Assembly: GCA_022419385.1 (NCBI GenBank)
Contig: JAJUBI010000006.1
Coordinates: forward strand, 3,100,001-3,164,000
Direction: 5' to 3'
DNA from: Paraconiothyrium sp. Pb-2020
Taxonomy: Eukaryota; Ascomycota; Dothideomycetes; Pleosporales; Didymosphaeriaceae
DNA length: 64,000 nucleotides
The number at the start of each line of letters is the position of its first letter. The first letter of the stretch is position 1. Of the stretch, positions 1 through 9,829 are shown one piece after another. The notes beneath the pieces were generated by a model. It had not been told where the DNA came from, made no database searches, and was given only the letters and a program-made list of their open reading frames with translations. A program made the position numbers and the translations under genes.

Positions 1-2286
1 GCCAGCCCGTTCTCCTTCAGCATAAAATCCCTGACGGACTCATGAATAAACTGGACAGTCTTGGCTGATCTAGATCTGGTGACCTCGACCAGGCCTTTCG
101 AGCAATTGAGCAAGAATCTGCATATATCATCCATTGATATCTCTTCTGGATCCCATGATGTAGGGTTCGTCTTGTTCCCCGCAAGAATAGCAAAGTACAA
201 CTCCTCCGGGCTCAGTGGTTTCGTTGCATATAGAACCCATTGTAGACACAACACAAGTTCTGGGATGTCGTGGGTGTCTCGCATCAAAATATTGCGAAAT
301 AATGTGTGTAGATCTCTTGGTAGTTCGTGGAGCTTCTGACGCAGGGCATGTATACGACCTCTTTGAAATTCCCGGTTCAGTATGTCCACAACAAGAACAA
401 CCCACATGAAAACTCCAGAAGCTTTCTCTTGGACTTCTTTTCGTATGCACTCCGCTAGCTTTGAACGTCCAATATCCAATTGTTTGCCCAAATAGCTTGT
501 AATATCTTGCTCGTGACCTTCGTGACCTTCCAATACCAAGCTTAGGCCACGTCTTATATTGATGTGCGGATAGTGTCTACTTGCTAAACACACACGGAAA
601 TTCTTTCCTCTTGATATAGTCTCACTGATGTGCTCGAAATAGAGTACCATGTCGCGGACCTGATCCTCTTCACATTCGTCTAACGCATCTATGAAGCAAA
701 TGACTGACGAGTTGCCAAGCTTCTCAATTGCAATGCTAAACAGATGTTCCAGTGTCGCGATAGTCCACGGAGATGCGGGACTGAATGTTCGAATTGAGAC
801 ATGTAAGGCGTCAAATACGACATGAAGCCTAGGAATCTGTTGAATTAGTTGCAGCAGCAGTGACCGATATGCACCGAGAATCGATTTCTCCAGGTCCCCT
901 CCCCTTGCATTGAAGAAGTGGGAGATGACCGTCGTATCTGTTAGCCTTTTACGAGTTGTAAGTGTAGCGAACTTCATCAGGGTCGATTTTCCGGCTCCAG
1001 GCTTTCCTTTGATCCAAAAGAAACCATTGTGCTCTTCCGCTCCTTTGAGGGCGAGCCAATCCTGGTATTCTCGAGTATCCAGCAGCCATCGACAAGTCTT
1101 CGCGTGGGCCGACTTAATGCTCAATTGCCGAGAGTCGAGTTGATCAAAGTTCAGAGAGTCCAAAAGGGACATCTTTTGTTCGTCTGACAGGAGCCGTGGG
1201 AATAGAATCGCTGATTCTTTGGGCTCGAGTTCCGTTTGCGTCATCCTCAGAAGTGCCCACGCCACCTTTCTATATTCCGCGTCGTCGGGTCCCACGAACC
1301 GGCACATCTCCATGTGGTTGCGTTCGATATGTTCTGTTATCTCTCTTGCTGGCAAATTAAGATATGAAGAAGTATCTTCGACAACCTTTGCACCACCTAG
1401 TGCTGCAACTCCTTGTTGCTCTTGAAACGAATGTATGATCCATCCATGTTCTTCCACAAGGGGTTCAAATTCGTCTCGTAGTTCCTTAAGACGCTCACTG
1501 GACGGTAGTAGTGCAGTGACAACTTGTTTATTGAACGTGAAACCAATGGTCTTGACGAGTCTTTCCGCAACACGGTGAAGGAACCCACGAGGGTCAGCAC
1601 CGCCATGTGGTGTCCCGAAGAAGATGATGCCTTTGATGCGAGCGAAAACTTGATAGAGGTGGGGCTGTCCTCTTGAGCAGCCATTCGATCGGCGAAGCAT
1701 TTCTTTCACTACGATACCACCTAGGCTATGAACGATGAAGATCATTGGTCTCGACGGATCTACCCTGCGTTCACCCTCTAAGGCAACGAGGAAGTCCCAG
1801 GCAATGTCGTACACGGTGCTCTGAGGTACTGGAACGTCTAGCCTGGTTTATATGAAGATTCAGTATCAAGCTTCACGGACGTGTGCAATGCAATGCCTAG
1901 AGACACGAGAGACACTGCACAATCCTAGCATGAGTCTAGCGGAAGGATGCTTACCTGTGCCTAATATGAGTGTCGTATCCGTAGGTTAAAATCCGTGCAT
2001 CAGTTACTGTGGATGGCAAGATGTCGCGGGGCCAGAAGACCGAGGAAGTACATTCTCCCTCGCTGCTACCGGTGAGTGTTTGAAATGTTTGATTAAGTTT
2101 CTGCCTCTTTGAAGGGCGTTCCGTCGCATGTCCCGTGTCGCCACGGTTGACCTTGGTGGACCAGGTTCTCTCGGGGTGGCCTGTGAATCCATGGACAAAA
2201 ACGATGTCCCAGCAGGGCTCTTCAGGTGTTGTAATGACAGACAACCCTGTAGAAGAGATATGTGTCCGTCCAGTCTGATCTGCCAT
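1..2286 (-). CDS. Alpha/beta-hydrolase-NACHT STAND receptor, 3' truncated by window edge
   Basis: Fungal NLR-like signalling ATPase. Exon 1 runs 2286-1955; a 112-nt GT-AG intron (1954-1843) follows; exon 2 runs from 1842 off the left edge, open throughout. The N-terminal third is a serine-esterase/lipase-like alpha/beta hydrolase: a DIVFVHGFTGHPERTW strand-loop, then the nucleophile elbow VHSLGG and the FFGTPHGGADPRG segment. A NACHT module follows with Walker A GKPGAGKST (near 990) and Walker B VICFIDALDECEED (near 690), then the winged-helix-type region ending near the edge in VQFIHESVRDF. Repeats such as ankyrin or WD40 would normally follow but lie outside the window. In this family the hydrolase is the presumed effector and NACHT the oligomerisation switch in self/non-self recognition or immunity. 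The ATG at 2286 is the first of the frame. Identification of both domains is firm; the biological role is inferred. Confidence 0.85.
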
Positions 2287-3059
2287 AATATCCCGTACTT
2301 CAAACTCTCTATGTAAGGTCGGCGCTTGTACCCTGCATCCTAGTACGACTCACACGAACGTGGAGCCAGCCTTGTAACGAGTATGGCGGCGGCGACCTTT
2401 CCGATGTACGTAGCATGCGCATAGAGCTGTTCACTGACCGTGATGGTTTGCGAAAACGGAGGGGAAGCACATTAGTTTGGAAGAGATGGAGGGCAGCAGA
2501 GATTGAGAAGCCCGAGAGGTGTTGATCGTGTAGAGCGTTCAGCCGAAGGCAGCTGCAGCCCTCGAGAGCAGGGTGGCTGAGCTCCATGCCGTAAAGAGCG
2601 GCATGCAGCCTCGCGTATGGGGCAAGGCCGTCCACCAATTGACCTCGATGCTGCATGTGTTCTCAGAGATGTTACATTACAATTGCCGCTTTCTGCACTG
2701 TCGCTTTAGATACGTTCGATTTTCACGAATTGGAGGCTTCCTTTGGCATACTACGAGTATATACAATGAAGTCGCCTTCAGTGGTGCATTTGGAGGCATT
2801 AAATTGCCTAGCGAGTCACGCTACGCGTAATGACGGGAGTAAGCCGCATGGAACACGAAATAATGCAAAGATGTCTGGACCGCAGCACGTGGAGAGATTG
2901 AAGCTGGAGAATCGCAGGTATGCATTACTAGGTCATAAACCCATCGCTGCGTGCCTGGGGCTTCCCTTCAAACCCAGGAGCCAATGTCATATTCATTATA
3001 TTCCATGCAGCGTAATGTATCCGTCTATTCGTAGCGCCATCGCTTATGCTAGGTTGCAT
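2287..3059. other. Intergenic, no supported gene
   Basis: This 0.77 kb spacer lies between the NACHT gene start and the 3' end of the proteinase-inhibitor gene. It holds the promoter of the NACHT gene. A 115-codon minus-strand frame (2656-2309) begins with ATG but has no recognisable family signature, and I do not call it. Confidence 0.5.
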
Positions 3060-3376
3060 CTACTGGGTCTTGACCTCCGAGTCCGCCTCTACAGTGAGGT
3101 GCTCGTTCGTCTCAAGGGCGCCAACCTTGTCCTCGGGAAACTCGGCACTAGGTGGTCGTTAGCATCTCAACAGCAGAAGAGGGAAGTGCATGGCATACGT
3201 GAAACCCTTGATGAGGGTGAATTCGTTCGTAATCTTGCCTCCCTGGTCCTTAACCTTCTGCTTCGCCTTTTCGAGCTCCTCAGGGGAAGCACCAGACTTA
3301 AGGGTGACCTTGTAAAGTATACGGTTAGATGCGGCTTTTTAGTGCAACATGGGAGACTCACGTTGACAGCAGGCAT
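3060..3376 (-). CDS. PBI2: Proteinase B inhibitor-like protein (inhibitor I9 family), 70 aa
   Basis: Small cytosolic/vacuolar inhibitor of subtilisin-type proteinase B, related to subtilisin propeptides; in yeast the PBI2 product also supports vacuole fusion. Three exons: 3376-3362, 3308-3199 and 3147-3060, with introns of 53 and 51 nt (second branch site CTAAC near 3160). The joined protein starts MPAVNVTLKSG, continues with GASPEELEKAKQKVKDQGGK and ITNEFTLIKGFTAEFPEDKV, and ends EADSEVKTQ. This is the canonical I9 layout: a beta strand, a long amphipathic helix, the LIKGF strand and the C-terminal tail. No signal peptide is visible, as expected for this family. No single open frame covers the gene, and a 264-codon antisense frame over it is a shadow. 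It is divergent from BMS1. Confidence 0.9.
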
Positions 3377-3453
3377 GTTGAAGATTCGGGCTTGGAGTGA
3401 GAGGGTGGAGGGATGTTGGTATGATTTACAGTCAAGTGGAGTACCGTAGGGTG

Positions 3454-3461
3454 TTTATATA
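3454..3461 (-). promoter_or_regulatory. TATA box of the I9 inhibitor gene
   Basis: A perfect TATATAAA reads on the minus strand about 78 nt upstream of the inhibitor ATG (3376), a typical fungal TATA-to-ATG distance. It suggests inducible, TATA-driven transcription of the small inhibitor, in contrast to the TATA-less appearance of the divergent BMS1 side. Confidence 0.6.
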
Positions 3462-3575
3462 GATAACCACAACCTTGGTCCAGCGCACGCACGTCATCGC
3501 GGCAGGCATCACGCGTACCCATCGGTGCCTCACTGCAACACGCCTCAGCCCCTCCAGCCCACTTCGCGCCTGCCC

Positions 3576-3603
3576 TTATCGATAGCATGTGGCTTATCGA
3601 TAA
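3576..3603. promoter_or_regulatory. Paired TTATCGATA palindromes in the BMS1/PBI2 divergent promoter
   Basis: TTATCGATA at 3576-3584 and the full palindrome TTATCGATAA at 3594-3603 lie 18 nt apart, start to start, about 135-160 nt upstream of the BMS1 ATG. The same ten-base palindrome occurs at 28898-28907 upstream of the metallopeptidase gene. It could be a transcription-factor site; the factor is unknown to me. Confidence 0.35.
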
Positions 3604-3736
3604 CATATCCCTGCTCTGGAAATCTTGGCGCAGCCGCTAGCACGAAATTTTGGAAACGCGACACCGACGGGCCCGTGGCTCGCCTCTGCGCATTTCTCTG
3701 GTGATTCTGTGCTCATTCTTTTGGTGAGGCGCCAAC

Positions 3737-6700
3737 ATGTCGGAGCAGGCGAACCGACCGCATAGGAAACAAAAGGAGAAGAAGGCGCCGACTAGCGGAG
3801 AGAGAAATCCAAAGGCGTTTGCGTATTCTGCGCCCGGTCGACTGGCAAAGCAGGCGGCGCGATCGCATGATGTAGGACAATTCGAACGGTCCAAAAGCCG
3901 CTTCGCTAACACGAGCTTATAGGTCAAAGAGAAGCGCCTCCATGTTCCTCTCGTTGACCGCCTTCCCGAGGAGGCGCCTCCCATTGTCGTGGGTGTCGTC
4001 GGGCCTCCAGGCGTGGGAAAGACTACACTGATAAAATCTCTCATTCGACGATACACGAAACAAACACTATCTACGCCGACTGGACCCCTAACGGTCGTTA
4101 CCTCGAAGCGCCGACGCCTCACATTCATGGAATGCCCTGCCGACTCGCTGGCAAGCATGATCGACATTGCCAAAGTGGTTGACATATGCCTGCTTATGAT
4201 TGACGGCAACTATGGCTTCGAGATGGAGACAATGGAGTTCTTGAATGTACTGTCTGCGAGCGGTATGCCGGGCAACGTATTTGGCATCCTGACGCATCTG
4301 GATCTTTTCCGCAAACAAGAAACACTGAAGCTACAGAAAAAGAGGTTAAAACACAGGTTCTGGAGCGAACTTTACCAGGGCGCAAAGCTTTTCTACCTCT
4401 CCGGCGTAGCTAACGGACGATACCCGGACAGAGAAATCATGAACTTGTCGCGCTTTTTGAGCGTTATGAAGAACCCGAGACCCTTGGTCTGGAGAAACTC
4501 CCATCCTTACTGTCTAGCGGACAGATTCCTCGACATCACGCCGCCGACCGACATCGAAGCGAATCCTAAGTGCGATCGAACGATAGCGCTGTACGGATAC
4601 CTACGTGGGACAAACTTTCCGGCACAGGGTTCGCGGGTACATGTGCCAGGTGTTGGTGATTTAAGCGTTTCCTCAACAGAAGCGCTGCCCGATCCATGCC
4701 CGACACCCTATTTCGAGAAACAAATGGAGAAGGTGACAGGCAAAAAGAAGAGGACACGACTTGGTGAAAAGCAGAAGATTTTGTTTGCGCCCATGTCAGA
4801 CGTTGGTGGTGTATTGGTTGACAAGGATGCCGTCTACATTGATGTGAAGACGGCAACATTCGATGCGGATGCAGATCCAGACCAAGAACGTGGGCTCGGC
4901 GAACAGATGATGTTGGGGCTACAAGGGGGCAGGAGGTTATTGGGCGAAGACAACGCTGGAATGAGACTTTTCAGCGGAGGCAAGACCGTGAACGGGACGA
5001 CAGATGACGTTGCAGACTCTGGCCGCAAAGCGCAGCGTCAAGCGAGAATGGCAGATGATCAGAACGTTGACGAAGTCGACCTGGAAGGAATTGACAGCGA
5101 CGACGAAGAACTTCAGCAAGACTACGAGTCGGGAGACGAAGAGGACGACAACGGGTTCTTGGATGGTGACTCAACACCTAACGGCAAGCCCGCTTTTGCT
5201 CGCCGAAGGGACTCTGAGCGTAAGGACACGTCGGCCGATGACATAGCATTCGCAGATAGTGATTCTGATCTCGGATCGATATCGGGTGAAGAGCCAGATC
5301 TAGAAGAGCTTGAGGATGGCGGCGTCAGCTCGGAAGATTTCGAAGAAGACGATGAGGATGGTGCTCTTAGATGGAAAGAAAAGCTTCGGGAAAATGCAGC
5401 AAAGATGCACGGTCGGAAGCGATCCTACCAACCTGCAGACCTCGCAAAGCTGATGGAGAACCTGGACCTATCGCCTGCTGAGGTTCTGAAACAGTGGCGA
5501 GGTGAAGAAAACGAGGAAGAGGAAGCCGAGGACGAAGACGAGGACGATTTCTTTAACAAATCAAAAGTCGATGATGCTGCTAATGCCGAGGATCGTTATA
5601 TACCCATTTTTGATTACGCTGCGTTGGAAGAAAAGTGGGAAGATGAGGAGAACGTTGAGGAGCTAAAGAGTCGATTTGCCGTGGGCCACATGGATGGCAA
5701 AGGCGGTAGCGGAGACGAGGACGAGGGCTTCGAGGGCTTCGATGAAGAGGATGATGAAGGCGATGGCGAGTTTGAAGATTTGGAGACTGGAGAGAAATTC
5801 GGCGGAAAACAGGCCGCTGAAGAGGACGGTGATGAAGCGGCTGCGATCGAAGATGAGCGAGAAAAGAACGCTCGCCGGAAAGAGGAGCTCAAACTTCGGT
5901 TCGAAGAAGAGGACCGAGAAGGTTTCATGAACGACAAAGCGAACGCTCGCAAAGACTCTGGACAGGAAGAAGAGTTCGGTGAAGACGACTGGTACGACGC
6001 CCAGAAGGCCATGATCCAGAAACAGCTTGACATCAACCGCGCCGAATTCGACCAACTAGACACCGCGTCACGCATCCGCGTCGAAGGCCACAAAGCCGGG
6101 ACCTACGCCCGCATAGTCCTTGAGCAAGTCCCCTACGAGTTCTCCGCGAACTTCAATCCTCGCTTCCCTGTCCTTATCGGTGGCCTCACACCAACAGAAG
6201 AGCGCTTTGGCTTCGTTCAGGTCCGCATCAAACGCCATCGCTGGCACAAGAAGATCCTGAAGACCAGCGACCCCCTCATCTTCTCCCTTGGCTGGCGCCG
6301 CTTCCAAGTTACGCCCATCTATAGCATCCACGAGAACAGACAACGACATCGTATGCTCAAGTACACACCCGAGCACATGCATTGTCACGGCACGTTCTAC
6401 GGTCCGCTCGTGGCGCCAAACACGGGATTCTGTTGCGTCCAGTCGTTCAGCAACAAGACGCCTGGCTTCCGCATCGCGGCCACAGGCGTCGTCCTCGCCG
6501 TCGACGAGTCATTCGAGATCGTCAAGAAACTCAAGCTCACCGGACACCCCTACAAGATCTTCAAGAACACGGCTTTCATCAAGGACATGTTCCAGTCTGC
6601 ACTCGAAGTCGCAAAATTCGAGGGCGCCTCCATCCGAACCGTGTCTGGCGTGCGCGGACAGATCAAGCGCGCACTTTCAAAACCAGAGGGCAACTTCCGT

Positions 6701-7312
6701 GCGACGTTCGAAGACAAGATTCTCATGAGCGACATCGTCTTCCTGCGCGCCTGGTACCCCATCAAGCCGCATCGCTTCTACAACCCCGTCACCAACCTGC
6801 TAGACGCTGTGCTGTCTCCCGAAGCCGGCGAATCCACCGCCTGGACCGGCATGCGACTGACGGGCCAAGTCCGCCACGAGCTCAGTCTTCCCACGCCGTC
6901 GCTCAAGAACAGCGCCTACCGCCCTGTCGAGCGCCAGGAGCGGCATTTCAACCCACTCCGCGTCCCGCGCAAGCTCGCCGCCGATCTACCCTTCAAATCT
7001 CAGATTGCGCAGATGAAGCCGCAGAAGAACAAGACATATCTGCAGAAACGCGCTGTGGTTGTTGGCGGCGAGGAGAAGAAGGCGAGAAGGCTTTTGGACC
7101 AGGTGATGACGCTGCGGAACGAGAAGGTGGAGAAGCGGCGGAAGGCGCAGGAGCAGAGGAAGGAGGGGTACAAGAAGAAGATTGCGGAGAATATGGAAAA
7201 GAAGGCGGAGAGGGAGAAGAGGGAGAAGCAGGAGTTCTGGGAGAGGGAGGGCAAGAAGAGGAGGTATCAGGAGCAAGACGGTGGTGGTGGCGGTGGGAAG
7301 AGGCGCAAATAG
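3737..7312 (+). CDS. BMS1: Ribosome biogenesis GTPase BMS1, 1174 aa
   Basis: Nucleolar GTPase of the SSU processome that recruits Rcl1 and is needed for 18S rRNA maturation. Exon 1 is 3737-3871, a 51-nt intron is 3872-3922, and exon 2 is 3923-7312. The join gives ...RSHDVKEKRLHVPLVDRL, the conserved BMS1 N-terminal stretch, then the P-loop GPPGVGKT at residues 72-79. The middle is a long acidic, disordered segment (4900-5990) rich in Glu/Asp. The C-terminal Bms1/Tsr1 domain includes GGLTPTEERFGFVQVR, HCHGTFYGP and the KFEGASIRTVSGVRGQIK segment, followed by a Lys/Arg/Glu coiled-coil tail ending KRRK. Length matches yeast Bms1 (about 1180 aa). It is convergent with the kinase gene downstream, whose stop is only about 130 nt away. 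Confidence 0.96.
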
Positions 7313-7440
7313 CGTTGTGCTCCCCCTTTAGAGCCACGTTCGACTTAGATATATGTAAATTTGTGCAGTCATATTCACGATTGCCGGTTAACTCTCTACG
7401 CGCATGTTGTATGTATTCTTATTCCGGCTATGCTCATGTT

Positions 7441-8954
7441 CTATTCCGCCCCAGCACCAGTAGCCTTCGTAGATCTATAGGACCAGCTTTCTTCTTCCAC
7501 CTTGCCGACGCCCCTAAGGCTCAAGTACACATCCGTGCCCCACCCCCAAAGACTCTGTATTGCTATTCCACCGCCAAAGTATTCCGCATATGCTCTCCCC
7601 AGCGGTAACCCATAGCCCAGTCCCGCAAGACTGTTCGCGCCGTCGCCACCAGGGCCCGATATAGCGCTCAAAGCATCCATATTGCTGCTCCTTCCCGACA
7701 GGGTCGAAGACGCCTTATCATCATTAAAGGTTGTAAAGCTATAGTCCCAGATATGGGGTAACGTCTCGGGCGAAATCCCACCACCTCGATCGCGAATACG
7801 TATTGTGACGCCGGGGGTGCTGTGCGCCAGGGGCAGGATCTGGGAAGATGAAGGTGCGGTAGGCGTTTTGCCTGTCCAACGGTTGCTCGCTACATCCGTA
7901 GTTCCTTGGTCGACATTCTTGACTTGCGGTCGGACATCCACACCATCAGCATCTCTGCCCTCGGGTAGTTCCTCTGGCAGAGGCGCAATGGTGACCTCGA
8001 TAGGCTCTTTTTCCTTACCGCTTTCTACAGTCGCGCGGAATGCGTTCTTCAGAAGCTCCGTAATAATGTACTCCAGGTGCACGGGGACGTGCGCGAATGT
8101 GTAATCGGGTTCTCCGTTGACGACAACGTGCGGACGAACGCCATATTTGAGCTCGCAGATCTCGCCAACGACGTTTGCACAGTGTTCCACGATCTTTGCA
8201 GGTCTGAGCGTAGTGTCAATAACGCCGTTCCAGCCCTCGCTGTCGGAGCTCTCGTGCATGATCTCGGCGTGCGGCTGCGATGAAAAATGCAAAGCGAGAT
8301 GCTGTTCCGCGATCAGCCTTGTGCCTATCCGCGCCCGCAGATGCTCGTCCAGAAACCGCGTGACGTCTTTAGGAGAGATGTATTTTCGCGCTTCGAGGAA
8401 ACCGCGGGCCAGTATACTGATAGTGTTGCTGTGCGTATTGACGAGATCCGCCATGACCTCTGTAAACTTGACTTCATCTTCTAGTGTGGTGATCTCGTGC
8501 TCTGCCCATGGGAGGAGAGTTGACAGACTGTGGATGTAATTCGAGTGTATTTTGGATATGTGTGGATTAGAAACAACGATAAAGGGCAGGTTCCTTAACG
8601 ATTGGATGCGATGCGCGAGACGGGCCGGCAAAATCGAAAGCGTGAAGTTCGCGGAGGTGAGGAGCTGTGGGGTTGTGAGCGGCGGCCGGCCATGTCTGCA
8701 CACGCGCACAGTGTCAGGATGGAGCTCAAGAAGATACACGGGTGTACTGACTTTACAAGATCGGCAAGGGTGAGCGGGTGTAATGGGAGGCTTGCGAGCC
8801 GCGAAATGTCGTGGTCTGTTACAGCGGCCGTCGATAGTTGGCGCTGCTGCCGGGTTCTCGAGAAGAGCGAGGCTCCATGTCGGCGCGCATTCTGCGGACA
8901 GAATTGGCGAACGAACTGCGATTGAATCACAAGCGGGCGCTGTATTTGTGCCAT
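7441..8954 (-). CDS. Mitochondrial protein kinase, PDK/BCKDK family, 485 aa
   Basis: Histidine-kinase-like (GHKL) serine kinase that inactivates a mitochondrial 2-oxoacid dehydrogenase E1 subunit (pyruvate or branched-chain). Exon 1 is 8954-8752, intron 8751-8696 (56 nt, donor GTCAGT), exon 2 8695-7441. The start MAQIQRPLVIQSQFVRQFC is Arg-rich and lacks acidic residues, as a mitochondrial presequence should. The join reads HPLTLADLVKHGRPPL, a conserved N-terminal PDK motif. The regulatory helical domain follows, then the ATP site: N-box ELLKNAFRATVE, G1 box RIRDRGGGIS and G2 box GLGYGLPLGRAYAEYFGGG. Whether it is the Pkp1-like, Pkp2-like or BCKDK-like paralogue cannot be settled by eye. The upstream exon is missed if only the long frame (from 8739) is used. 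Confidence 0.93.
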
Positions 8955-9829
8955 GGTGCTGAGCGCTCCGGGGTCTGCTCTACCAAAGACTTTGGATGCT
9001 ATCCCAGGCGCGTCCGACTGGACTAGAAAGTAGGCACGAACGATGCGAATATGTGAAGTCTATCGTCTCATGGTGATTGAACGTATAGGGATCATCGCAC
9101 CGTGGGGCGCATTGGTGGGTAACGCGGGTAGTGGATCGTGGGGTGAACGTTCACTGTGGTACGCGAAAGCGGTGTGTCGTCAGAGGAGGCCCAAGCTCGG
9201 CCTCGACCTTCGAAAACTATTTGGTCACACGATAACATTAGAAGGTCATCTTGCTTTTTCCTTCCACGCGATGTTCTCAATGTCCTCCAATACGTCCCAG
9301 GCCATTGTTATCATGTCATTATCATGACTCACTGTTTGGGCGGCCTCTAGGAATCACGTGTCAGGCAAGTTGCAGGTGCGCAGAGGGAGCAAGAAACGGC
9401 ATCCAAGCTGGCATCGACATCTCGAATTCGAACATCAGGCCTAATATGATTCGTGGGAAAATGTTGCATGAGCATGATACCGCTTCGTCTATTGTATAGA
9501 AATGGGAAGCAGTCTAACGTGCACCTCGCTACCAAGTACCGATCCCTACATTCCACGAAAAAAGTGCTCTGCTATACTACCTCACACCAAGCCCGGCTTG
9601 GAAAGCACAAGAATTGGAACCATTCATATATAGGTGTGGCAAATTCTGTTCCTTCCAGCCAATGCCAACGATGAGACTCCGGCATACGACCACATTTGCC
9701 GGCTTTGTGCCATATTGCCCGGTACGAACAGCACCACAACACCTCAATGTGGGGTCTATAGATGCTCATACAAGATGAGAAGGCGGTTGCATTTGCTCAT
9801 GGCACCACGCACCCAAATTTCAAGCCATC
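8955..9829. promoter_or_regulatory. Divergent promoter between kinase gene and GH115; TATA-like element
   Basis: This 0.88 kb spacer holds no supported gene. CATATATAGG around 9625-9634 is a TATA-like element about 200 nt upstream of the GH115 ATG, compatible with a regulated secreted-enzyme promoter. The kinase side shows no obvious TATA box. Confidence 0.45.

Noticed and set aside
2655..3449. 264-codon plus-strand frame
   Set aside because: It is antisense to the three-exon I9 inhibitor gene, which has clear family motifs and splice sites; the plus frame has no signature.
6382..7608. 408-codon plus frame inside BMS1
   Set aside because: Out-of-frame shadow of the conserved BMS1 C-terminal domain; Arg/Glu/Gly-biased and extends past the true stop.
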